36,217 nucleotides of DNA from an uncultured Clostridia bacterium (GTDB taxonomy: Bacteria > Bacillota > Clostridia > Christensenellales > UBA1242), in contig CALCEI010000167.1 in assembly GCA_937900575.1 (NCBI GenBank), forward strand, positions 1 through 36,217. The letters run 5' to 3'. This document shows, piece after piece, positions 9,068 through 16,773 of this stretch; position 1 is the stretch's first letter; each line of letters begins with the position of its first letter. Both the position numbers and the translations under genes were made by a program. A model generated the notes under the pieces. That model had not been told where the DNA came from, searched no databases, and saw nothing but the letters and a program-made list of their open reading frames with translations.

Positions 9068-11438
9068 TTGATGCATCTGCAATCCTGCAACTTACAAGAT
9101 AAACAGGGTATGATGTTTCGCACACAACAATCAAATATAAGATATCGGTTGTTGAAAGTGCCACATATTTAAACACTGCTGGTAATAAGACAATGCATGC
9201 AACACAAACGCCGATTGAAGCAATGTACATAAATGATTTAAACCAATTGAATGGTTTACACATTTTGAACAATACAATGTAACCAACAACAAGTACTGCA
9301 AGTGAAGCCATGGTTACAAGTACTTCGGTTGAAACACCTGTAAATCTACGATAAGCATACATGGCAATTGTTGAAAGCACAAGTGTTAATCCTGCTGGAA
9401 TTGTGTTTCGGCCAATGTTTGCCATAAACTTTCCTTTTATTGGATTTGTGTTTGGTTGCAAAGCAAGGAAGAAGGAAGGTATGCCAACTACAAGACTTTC
9501 AAGCAACACAAATTGTATTGGAGAGAATGGGTAAGTTAATCCCAAGCACAATACAAAGATTGAAATGCAAATTGCAAAGAAGGTTTTCATTAAGAATAAA
9601 GATGATGACCTTTGAATGTTGTTTACAACACGTCTGCCTTCTGCAACAACACTTGGCATAGAACTGAAGTTACTATCCAACAACACAAGTTGACTTACAC
9701 TGCGTGCTGCGTCGCTTCCGGCTGCAATTGCAACGGAACAATCTGCTTCTTTAAGTGCCAAAATATCATTTACACCATCGCCTGTCATGGCAACAGTTTT
9801 TCCGGCTTGTTTAAGTGCTTTTACAAGCACTGCTTTTTGTTCTGGGCTAACACGTCCAAAAATTGAATATTTGGTTGCGGCTTCAATGACTTCTGCATTT
9901 GAAAGTCCATGTAAACTTATATATTTATCAGCATTGTCAACGCCAACACGTTTTGCAACTTCGCTTACTGTAATTGGGTTATCGCCAGAAATAATTTTTA
10001 TATCAACGCCATTATCTTTAAACCATTGAATTGTTTTTGGTGCATCTTTACGTATGTTGTCTTGCAACAATACGAATGCAACAGGTTTTGCATGTGTATT
10101 TGTGAATTGTGCATCGCATTCTGTAAGCATAAGAACACGGTAACCATTGGTTGCAAATTCTTCTGCTTGTTTTTTTATTTGTTCGGTTGGTTTATCCAAA
10201 ACATATTCGTACGCACCAAGTTTATACGCGCCAACTTGTTTAAATTTGCATGCCATAGATTTTCTTTCGCTTGAAAATGGCAATGCTTTTTCTGCAGAAT
10301 AGCATGGCTTTCCAAAGTAACCTTTAAGAGCCAATGCTGTGTTGTTTGTGTCGTGGAACGATGCCACCATGGAAGATATAATCTTATCCACTTCTGCTTG
10401 TGTTTTTGTGCCAAGCAACACAACATCTTTAACACTCATGCTTCCGTTTGTAAGTGTCCCGGTTTTATCCAAACAGAGCACATCTGTACGAGCCAACATT
10501 TCAATACAATACAAATCTTGCACCAAGGTACGCTTTTTTGCAAGACGAATTACACTAACTGCCAAAGCAATGGAAGTAAGCAAGAACATACCTGCTGGAA
10601 TCATGGCAATTATGCAACCGGCTGTTTTTGTTATTGTCATATAAATTAAAGATGAATCTGCAGGTAAGTTTTCTGGTATTGTATAAAATTGATAGTTATT
10701 GTAAGCCATAACAATTCCAATTGGAATCATGAACACGGCAATAATTTTCATAAGTGTACGCAAGGAACTTAACAATTCACTTTTGGATTGCTTAAAGGTT
10801 TTTGCCTTCTTGCTTAATTGAGCAATGTAGTTATCATTACCAATTTTGTTAACTTTTGCTTTGCATGTTCCACTAGAAATAAAACTGCCACCATAAAGTG
10901 TATCGCCTTTTTTCTTTTTAACAGGCAAACTTTCACCGGTAAGCAAACTTTCGTTAACTTCAACTGTGCCGTCAATAACAATGCTATCACATGCAATTTG
11001 CATGCCAGAATTTAACACCAAAACATCATCAAGCACAAGTTCTGTTTTGTAAATTTCAATTTCTTCGCCTTCACGGATAACTTTTGTAAAGTTTGAATTG
11101 GTTAAAGATAATTTATCCATTGTAATTTTTGCACGAATTTCTTGGACTATACCAATGGTTGTGTTCAAAACCACAATAACCATAAACAACATATCAGAAA
11201 ATGCACCAACAATTGCAAGTGCAATGGCAACTGCCAAACAAATCATGTTAAAAAATGTAAAAATGTTTTTGGAAAAAATACTCCAAATGCTTTTACTTGT
11301 TTTTACATTGGAAACGTTTACAAGGTGTTGTTCGTTTCTTGTTTTAATTTGTTTTGCATTTAAGCCTTCTGCTGGTTTTGGGTTGAAACGAGAAACATTT
11401 GTGTATAATTTTGGTTGAATAACTTTTGCTTTTGCCAT
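9048..11438 (-). CDS. P-type cation-transporting ATPase, CtpE-like
   Basis: 796 residues, full length for the family. The actuator motif is LLTGES (165-170). The phosphorylation site is D324 in CLDKTGTLT, the hinge is MTGDGVNDI (551-559), and SGDNP is at 484-488. Membrane helices lie at about 60-80, 82-98, 228-247, 265-298 and a C-terminal block from about 614. The M4 motif is PAGM (281-284), not the PEGL of typical P2 ATPases. With the following SIALAVSVIRLAKKRTLVQ this resembles the mycobacterial CtpE group, reported to take up calcium. Calcium is therefore the best guess for the substrate, not proven. The start has GGAG upstream and a promoter at 11465-11493. Its last 20 bases overlap the cysteine-rich gene. 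Confidence 0.9.
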   Translation of the reverse strand: MAKAKVIQPKLYTNVSRFNPKPAEGLNAKQIKTRNEQHLVNVSNVKTSKSIWSIFSKNIFTFFNMICLAVAIALAIVGAFSDMLFMVIVVLNTTIGIVQEIRAKITMDKLSLTNSNFTKVIREGEEIEIYKTELVLDDVLVLNSGMQIACDSIVIDGTVEVNESLLTGESLPVKKKKGDTLYGGSFISSGTCKAKVNKIGNDNYIAQLSKKAKTFKQSKSELLSSLRTLMKIIAVFMIPIGIVMAYNNYQFYTIPENLPADSSLIYMTITKTAGCIIAMIPAGMFLLTSIALAVSVIRLAKKRTLVQDLYCIEMLARTDVLCLDKTGTLTNGSMSVKDVVLLGTKTQAEVDKIISSMVASFHDTNNTALALKGYFGKPCYSAEKALPFSSERKSMACKFKQVGAYKLGAYEYVLDKPTEQIKKQAEEFATNGYRVLMLTECDAQFTNTHAKPVAFVLLQDNIRKDAPKTIQWFKDNGVDIKIISGDNPITVSEVAKRVGVDNADKYISLHGLSNAEVIEAATKYSIFGRVSPEQKAVLVKALKQAGKTVAMTGDGVNDILALKEADCSVAIAAGSDAARSVSQLVLLDSNFSSMPSVVAEGRRVVNNIQRSSSLFLMKTFFAICISIFVLCLGLTYPFSPIQFVLLESLVVGIPSFFLALQPNTNPIKGKFMANIGRNTIPAGLTLVLSTIAMYAYRRFTGVSTEVLVTMASLAVLVVGYIVLFKMCKPFNWFKSFMYIASIGVCVACIVLLPAVFKYVALSTTDILYLIVVCETSYPVYLVSCRIADASTKLPIS

Positions 11439-11464
11439 AAATTAACTCCATTAATATCAATTTT

Positions 11465-11493
11465 ATATTATCATATTTATTTTATATTAACAA
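11465..11493 (-). promoter_or_regulatory. SigA-type promoter of the ATPase gene
   Basis: Minus-strand TTGTTA (11493-11488), a 17-base spacer and TAATAT (11470-11465), just upstream of the ATG at 11438. Confidence 0.6.
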
Positions 11494-11553
11494 CAGAAAT
11501 GTGCTATTTTAACAAATTCTATTAAACAAACATAAACATTATTGGAGAAATTT

Positions 11554-12069
11554 ATGGAAATTAAAGACTTAAAAATAAAAGCGGAAAAGCTTTACCCCGA
11601 ACTTGAGAATGTGGTTGAAGATAGGCAAGCAGTTACAGTTTTAAAAAATTTACTTTCGTCAAACAGGGGAGAGATGGCCGGTGTTTTGCAATATATTTTT
11701 CAATCTGTGGAAGCAAACAAAACCAACCAAGAAATTGGCAACCTTTTTGAAGAAATTTCTGTTGTTGAAATGCTACATACCAATTTATTGATGAATGCCA
11801 TAACAGAGTTTGGTGGTGTTGCAAAATTTGAAGATGCTTATGGAAACATTTTTAACGGAAATTACATAAATTATTCGTTAAAATTAAAAGAAATGTTGGA
11901 GCACAACATCAAGGCAGAACAGCAAGCGATTGAAGACTATTTGTCGGCAATAAAAACAGTTAAAAACGAAAGTTTAAAACAACTTTTTGAACGCATTATT
12001 GAAGATGAAAAATTGCACCTTGACGCATTTAAAACCGTGCGCGATACAGTGCAATTTATGTCTATTTAA
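11554..12069 (+). CDS. Ferritin-like / rubrerythrin-like di-metal protein
   Basis: 171 residues from the ATG at 11554, which has GGAG six bases upstream; an in-frame TTG at 11542 overlaps that site and is rejected. It is all-helical and carries the ferritin-like ligand pattern: E40 in helix 1, E72-x-x-H75 (VVEMLH) in helix 2, E122 and E127 (AEQQAIEDY) in helix 3, E152-x-x-H155 (EDEKLH) in helix 4. This is the four-helix di-iron or di-manganese bundle of rubrerythrin-, bacterioferritin- and CotJC-type proteins. There is no C-terminal rubredoxin domain. Likely role: iron handling or peroxide/oxygen protection in an anaerobe. It is divergent from the cation ATPase and ends 13 bases from the convergent PRC-barrel gene, with no clear terminator between them. 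Confidence 0.8.
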   Translation: MEIKDLKIKAEKLYPELENVVEDRQAVTVLKNLLSSNRGEMAGVLQYIFQSVEANKTNQEIGNLFEEISVVEMLHTNLLMNAITEFGGVAKFEDAYGNIFNGNYINYSLKLKEMLEHNIKAEQQAIEDYLSAIKTVKNESLKQLFERIIEDEKLHLDAFKTVRDTVQFMSI

Positions 12070-12082
12070 ATTTAAAATTTTG

Positions 12083-12820
12083 TTATTTACTAAACAACAT
12101 TAATTCTCTTAACTTGCCGTATTTATTAACTTCTTTTAAGTGCTTTTTGTTTATAACAGAATGAGATTTAATAAGCAATTCGTTGTTGAAATTGAAGATG
12201 TCTTTTGTGCAAATTCTACCAATTAAAAAGTCGCTGTTTTGCATGCTTATTTTTGCTGTTTCAACTTCTATAATGGAAACATTTTCTGGCTTTGCATTTT
12301 CTGCTGGCATTGTTTCAACAGTTTGCACTTCAACTTCAGTTTTAAACACTTTTGGAGACTTGCATGGAACAAATTTTTGCATGTTTATTTTTTCTTCGTT
12401 ATCAAAGAAAATTACTGTGTTTTTTCCACTCGACGCAAGATTGCATGCAGAAAGTAAATTTCCATTATCCAAAGAAAATTTGTCTGTCAAAAATTTTTCA
12501 TTTAAGGAAACTTCTTTTATTACGCCAAGATATTCGCCACGAATTGTGTAAGCCTTTGCTCCAATTGGACAAACACACAAATTGCTTTCTTCCACTTTTA
12601 AGTTGATTGCAAGATTATTTTTTATTGTTATTGCGTTTTTGCCAATGTGATATATGTTTTTTGTAGGCAACAAAAACTTTGCATCATTTTCGCCAATAAT
12701 TTCCAAAGAAATTAATTTTTTAAGTTTTTTATCAAAGTACAATTTATTTACATTGCCAATCAATTCGCCTTCGTAAAGTGAAAGTACGCACAAAGATTTT
12801 AATTCATTACAACAATACAT
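12083..12820 (-). CDS. PRC-barrel domain protein
   Basis: 245 residues. Residues about 5-70 fit a PRC-barrel (VLSLYEGELIGNVNKLYFD, then ISLEII and a LLPTKNI strand). A second, shorter barrel-like segment is at 84-110 (IGAKAYTIRGEYLGVIKEV). A flexible linker, about 158-195, leads to a C-terminal module LIGRICTKDIFNFNNELLI...VINKKHLKEVNKYGKLREL, a form seen in Bacillota PRC-barrel proteins. It is cytoplasmic, with no signal peptide. PRC-barrels act in RNA processing (RimM) or as binding modules; the specific role here is unknown. The start is supported by AGAGG seven bases upstream. Confidence 0.75.
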   Translation of the reverse strand: MYCCNELKSLCVLSLYEGELIGNVNKLYFDKKLKKLISLEIIGENDAKFLLPTKNIYHIGKNAITIKNNLAINLKVEESNLCVCPIGAKAYTIRGEYLGVIKEVSLNEKFLTDKFSLDNGNLLSACNLASSGKNTVIFFDNEEKINMQKFVPCKSPKVFKTEVEVQTVETMPAENAKPENVSIIEVETAKISMQNSDFLIGRICTKDIFNFNNELLIKSHSVINKKHLKEVNKYGKLRELMLFSK

Positions 12821-12965
12821 AATATACCTCTTAAGTAATTTATTGTTTAAATTTTTAAATATGCAAACAGAAGTGTTTAAAGTTGAAGCAGATTTTGTCT
12901 AAATTTTTGGATTTTTGCTAAACGGCACACAAATATTGCAAACATTCATTTTTCAGTTGGTTTAA

Positions 12966-12995
12966 TTGAATAAAAACACAAGTATTCCTTAAAAT
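12966..12995 (+). promoter_or_regulatory. Promoter-like boxes of the germination operon, leaderless spacing
   Basis: TTGAAT (12966-12971), an 18-base spacer and TAAAAT (12990-12995). The expected start point, seven bases past the -10 box, is 13002, the A of the ATG, and there is no Shine-Dalgarno sequence. A sporulation sigma factor could read other bases in this region, but no good SigG match was found. Confidence 0.45.
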
Positions 12996-13001
12996 AACCG
13001 T

Positions 13002-14459
13002 ATGAATATAGACGCAGAAAAGACCTTGAAACAAATTAAAACCAAACTTCACAACAGTAGTGATTTAAAGTCACGAACGGTGCAGTTTTTTGGAATTTCT
13101 TTAAGCATTTGTTACATTGCAGATATAACAGATAATCAACTGCTTAATGATACAGTTATGCACCCCCTTTGCACAGAACTTGGTAAGAATAAATCAAATG
13201 TTAACTTAAAATTTATTAAAGAAAATGTACTAACAAACGGCGAAGTGGAAGAAACGGATAGCGTTTCTTATGCTGTTGAACGTTTGCTTTCTGGCAGAGC
13301 CTTGGTTATGCTTACGGGTGCAGACAAAATTTTGTGTTGTGATGTGGAAAAAATTACTGTTCGTGCCGTAACTGAACCACCAACAAGTGTGGTTATTAAA
13401 GGTCCACGTGAAGGATTTACCGAAAGCATAAAATACAATTTGGCGCTTATAAGGCGCAGGGTTAAAACGGACGATTTGGTTGTTAAAATGATGCAGGTTG
13501 GCGAGCTTACAAAAACACAAGTTAGCCTTGTTTATTTCAATTCCGTTGCCGACAAAACAATTGTTAAAAAAATTGAAAAGCGAATTAAAAGTATAAAGAT
13601 TGACGGAGTGCTTGATAGTCATTATTTGGTTTCTTACTTACAAAAAAATCCAAAGTCGCTTTTTAAACAAGTTGGCGATGTGGAAAAACCAGATATTTTG
13701 GTCGGCAAGATGTTGGAAGGGCGTGTTGGAATTTTGGTTGATGGAAGCCCAATTGCTTTAACTTTGCCATTTATTTTGATTGAAGATTTGCAAAACAGTG
13801 ATGACTATTATAGTCAGCCAATAAGGGTAAGTTTTATTAGGATATTGCGTTTGGTTGGTGTTGTGCTTGCAGTGTTGTTGCCCGGTGTTTATGTCGCACT
13901 TGAAAGGTTCCATTATAAAATTTTGCCAACCGAGTTTTTGGTTACAATTATGAACACAACACAAGGCATACCGTTTTCGCCTTTTGCCGAAGTTCTGTTT
14001 GTTGTTTTGTTGTTTGAAATTTTGTACGAAGCAAATTTACGTATGCCACAATATTTTGGTATGGCAATGAGCATTGTTGGGGCACTTATTCTTGGCGAAA
14101 CTGCCATTAATGCAGGTCTTGTTAGCCCACCAACAGTTATGATTGTTGCTCTGTCAGGAATTATATTTTACATTGTGCCAAGTCAGGCAGCACAATTTAG
14201 CATTTTAAGGCTTATGGCAATTGTTGTTGGCGCTGCATTGGGACTTTATGGAATACTTTTGTTTTGCACGTTTATACTTTCTTATCTTTCAAGTTTTGAT
14301 AGTTACCAAAGCGCTTATCTTGCACCAACTGCACCATTTATTAAAGACGATCAAAAAGATGCCTACATGCGCAAGTCAATAAAGGAAATGATAAAACGTC
14401 CAAAAGCCATTGCAAACAACAAAAAGAATATTGACAGGAGACGAAACAATGAAGATTAA
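13002..14459 (+). CDS. gerAA: Spore germination receptor A subunit (GerA family)
   Basis: 485 residues, typical for GerAA/GerKA. The N-terminal soluble domain (about 1-280) carries EPPTSVVIKGPREGFTESI and NLALIRRRVKTDDL, hallmarks of the family. The C-terminal half has about five membrane helices with MPQYFGMAMSIVGALILGE and INAGLVSPPTVMIVALSGI. In spores these proteins sit in the inner membrane and, with B and C subunits, sense nutrients; recent work treats the A subunit as an oligomeric ion channel. The C-terminal tail is basic (RRRNNED). Only ATG 13002 is usable because an in-frame TAA lies at 12990. No ribosome binding site is visible. It overlaps the B-subunit gene by 11 bases. Which paralogue (GerA, GerB or GerK) cannot be told; the symbol follows the A-B-C gene order. 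Confidence 0.95.
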   Translation: MNIDAEKTLKQIKTKLHNSSDLKSRTVQFFGISLSICYIADITDNQLLNDTVMHPLCTELGKNKSNVNLKFIKENVLTNGEVEETDSVSYAVERLLSGRALVMLTGADKILCCDVEKITVRAVTEPPTSVVIKGPREGFTESIKYNLALIRRRVKTDDLVVKMMQVGELTKTQVSLVYFNSVADKTIVKKIEKRIKSIKIDGVLDSHYLVSYLQKNPKSLFKQVGDVEKPDILVGKMLEGRVGILVDGSPIALTLPFILIEDLQNSDDYYSQPIRVSFIRILRLVGVVLAVLLPGVYVALERFHYKILPTEFLVTIMNTTQGIPFSPFAEVLFVVLLFEILYEANLRMPQYFGMAMSIVGALILGETAINAGLVSPPTVMIVALSGIIFYIVPSQAAQFSILRLMAIVVGAALGLYGILLFCTFILSYLSSFDSYQSAYLAPTAPFIKDDQKDAYMRKSIKEMIKRPKAIANNKKNIDRRRNNED

Positions 14460-15567
14460 TTATCGCCAATTATCAGTTTTGGTTTTTATGAGTTTTGTTG
14501 CCTTAAAATTTTTGGCATTGCCAAGTTTGTTATATGAAATAAGTGGCAACATGAGTATTTTTGTTGCTCTTGTTTTGATGATTATTGATGGAATTTATGT
14601 TTACATTTTGTTAGGCCTTATGAAAAAGTGCAACGAGAAAAACATTTTGGATTTTATGCGCAAATGTTTTGGAACAATCATCACAAAAATCTTGCTTATT
14701 TTGTTGATGTTTAAATATGCTTTGGTTGTTGCAAACCTTGCAAAAGGTCTTGAATTTTTTGTTGTGGAAAATCTTTACAAAGAATTTGATTGGCTTGTGT
14801 TTGTTTTGCCACTTATTGCTTTGAGTGCTTTTATGATTTATAAAGGTGTAAGGAACATTGCACGTGTTTGTGAATTGGTTTGCTGGTTTGTTTTCTTTGG
14901 TTTGATTTATGTTTCTTTAAAAGCCATAAAAGGTGTTGAGCCAATGAGTTATTTGCCACTGTTTAAAGATGGGGTTGTGCCATTAGTTAAAAGTGGATTT
15001 ACTTATCTTAATTGGTTTGGTTCGGGAATTTTTATGGTTATGTTGTTTGGTTCGGTGGATTTTACAACAAAGAAAAATGGCACAATGATTAGGTTTTTGT
15101 TGTATTCTTTGGCCTTGGTTATGTTGGTTTATTTTATATTTTATGGGTTGTTTGAAATTACAAGTTCAACACACAATTTTTGCATAAGTGCAATAAGCGA
15201 ATACAATACAGGTAAATCTGCCATTGACGAATTATCTTGGCTTATTGTGGCACTTTGGATTGTTGCTCAAGCAGTGCAACTTGCATTGTATGGATTTTGC
15301 CTTTCTCAAACAATAAAATTTACTTTTGAAATTAACAACGAAGTTGTGCCAATATTAGTTGTTGTTGCTTTTATGCTGGTGTGGAGTTTTTTGGGCGAAC
15401 AAACAATAAGGCTGGAAGAAATTTTCTTTTCTGTGCCTGTTTCAATTCTTAATATTATAACGTCATATGTAATTCCAATTTTGCTGTGGATTGGTTACGG
15501 AATAAGTAAGCATAAGAAAAAGAAACCAAAAGGAGCAAAGCATGAAAAAATTAAAAACACTGTTTAG
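14449..15567 (+). CDS. gerAB: Spore germination receptor B subunit, APC-superfamily permease
   Basis: 372 residues from the ATG at 14449, chosen for its AGGAG seven bases upstream; an earlier in-frame codon at 14410 lies inside the A-subunit gene. It is a hydrophobic protein with about ten membrane helices, the endospore germination permease fold related to amino-acid permeases. It starts MKINYRQLSVLVFMSF, followed by the first helix, and has the family-type segment YLPLFKDGVVPLVKSG near residues 165-180. The C-terminal tail is Lys-rich. In known receptors this subunit binds the germinant (amino acid or sugar). It overlaps the A gene by 11 bases and the C gene by 26, so translation is probably coupled. 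Confidence 0.93.
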   Translation: MKINYRQLSVLVFMSFVALKFLALPSLLYEISGNMSIFVALVLMIIDGIYVYILLGLMKKCNEKNILDFMRKCFGTIITKILLILLMFKYALVVANLAKGLEFFVVENLYKEFDWLVFVLPLIALSAFMIYKGVRNIARVCELVCWFVFFGLIYVSLKAIKGVEPMSYLPLFKDGVVPLVKSGFTYLNWFGSGIFMVMLFGSVDFTTKKNGTMIRFLLYSLALVMLVYFIFYGLFEITSSTHNFCISAISEYNTGKSAIDELSWLIVALWIVAQAVQLALYGFCLSQTIKFTFEINNEVVPILVVVAFMLVWSFLGEQTIRLEEIFFSVPVSILNIITSYVIPILLWIGYGISKHKKKKPKGAKHEKIKNTV

Positions 15568-16771
15568 TCCACGTAAACTTGCAGTGTGGTTATTATTGTT
15601 AACTCTTGCTTTTACTTTGCCGGCAGTAAGCAAACCAGCATTAAGTGAAACAGACGCAATTGTAACCATGCTTTGTGTGGATAAGGTTGACGATAACATT
15701 GAACTTGCAATGGTTGTTTTAACTCCCGTGGAAGGACGAAGCACAGGATATGAAGTTTACACTTCAAGTGCGCCAACGGTTGGAGTTGCTGTTGACAATG
15801 CATCACTTTCTATTGGTAAAGATATTGGCTTTGCGCAATGCGAAATTGTGGCACTTGGGAGCAACATTTGTTCCGATGGTGTTATGCAAATTTTGGACTA
15901 TATGACACGTACCAAAAAAGTTGGCAGAAACACCATTTTGATTGAGTGTGATGGCGATATTGTAGACTTTGCAAAAACGGTTAAAAAACTTAATGTTGAG
16001 CAATCACTTAAACTTGAAAACATAATTAATTATGATTCAAGATATGTCCTTTCTGAAGTAAGCAACATCGAAAATTTTATTTGCGATTATTACGAAGATA
16101 TTTCGGTTGGATTTATGCCAATTGTAAAATTGGAAGATGAAGGCGATATCAATGCCATTGAAGTATCATCAATTGAAGGTGGCGGGAATTTGTCTTCAAT
16201 GCAACCAAATCAACAAGAAAGCAAAAAATACATTTTAAACAGTGGAGAAATGGCTGTGTTTAAAAATGGAAAAAGTTTGCTTACCCTAACAAAACAACAA
16301 GTTATTCAATTTAATATTTTCACCAATAATTCACAAAAAGGAACAATTATTGTCAACCATGTTACAGACGATATTTATACAGATGCTACTGTGGTTATTA
16401 ACGTCATTAAAAAGACAATTAATGTAAAACCAAGTTTTAAAGACGGCAAGCCAATTTACGATGTAAGCCTTGATGTTACCGTGCTTGTGGACGAAGTTAA
16501 AGAAAACCCACCAACAGAAAAATTATTGGTGCACGACCAGAAATTTTTAAGCGATGCCGTTATTGAAAAAATAAAAGAAAGAAACGTTGAAGACATGCAA
16601 ACCATTGTGGATTTTTGCAAAGCCAATGGCGTTGATTTAATTGGTGTTTACAAACATTTTTATGCCTACCAAAACAAACCTTTTGAAGAATATTTGCGCC
16701 GTGTTGGAAAAGAAAAATACCTTGATGAGATAACATTTAATTATCACACCAAGGTAAGTACTGAATATTAA
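15542..16771 (+). CDS. gerAC: Ger(x)C-type germination receptor C subunit lacking a lipobox cysteine
   Basis: 409 residues with AAAGGAG seven bases upstream. Placement after the A and B genes and the overall pattern (signal sequence, N-terminal domain, C-terminal domain ending in FCKANGVDLIGVYKHFYAY...) mark it as the Ger(x)C subunit. Normal C subunits are lipoproteins with a Gly-Cys lipobox. Here the hydrophobic stretch (about 13-29) runs into AVSKPALSETDAIV with no Cys; the first Cys is residue 45, within the mature fold. It may be anchored by an uncleaved helix or released by signal peptidase I. The last 60 bases also encode the pheT terminator. The gene ends 2 bases from the convergent pheT stop codon. 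Confidence 0.88.
   Translation: MKKLKTLFSPRKLAVWLLLLTLAFTLPAVSKPALSETDAIVTMLCVDKVDDNIELAMVVLTPVEGRSTGYEVYTSSAPTVGVAVDNASLSIGKDIGFAQCEIVALGSNICSDGVMQILDYMTRTKKVGRNTILIECDGDIVDFAKTVKKLNVEQSLKLENIINYDSRYVLSEVSNIENFICDYYEDISVGFMPIVKLEDEGDINAIEVSSIEGGGNLSSMQPNQQESKKYILNSGEMAVFKNGKSLLTLTKQQVIQFNIFTNNSQKGTIIVNHVTDDIYTDATVVINVIKKTINVKPSFKDGKPIYDVSLDVTVLVDEVKENPPTEKLLVHDQKFLSDAVIEKIKERNVEDMQTIVDFCKANGVDLIGVYKHFYAYQNKPFEEYLRRVGKEKYLDEITFNYHTKVSTEY
16711..16755 (-). terminator. Rho-independent terminator of pheST, inside the facing gerAC-like gene
   Basis: Inverted repeat of 15 bases: 16741-16755 pairs with 16719-16733 (outer ACCTTG/CAAGGT, inner GATAA/TTATC) with one mismatch, one G-U pair and a 7-base loop. 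On the minus strand it is followed by ATTTTTCTTTT. It lies 19 bases past the pheT stop codon. Confidence 0.8.
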
Positions 16772-16773
16772 TT

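Noticed and set aside
12966..12996. SigG-type promoter before the germination operon
   Set aside because: A GAATA-like -35 can be found, but no CATnnTA -10 at the right distance; only a SigA-like reading was kept.
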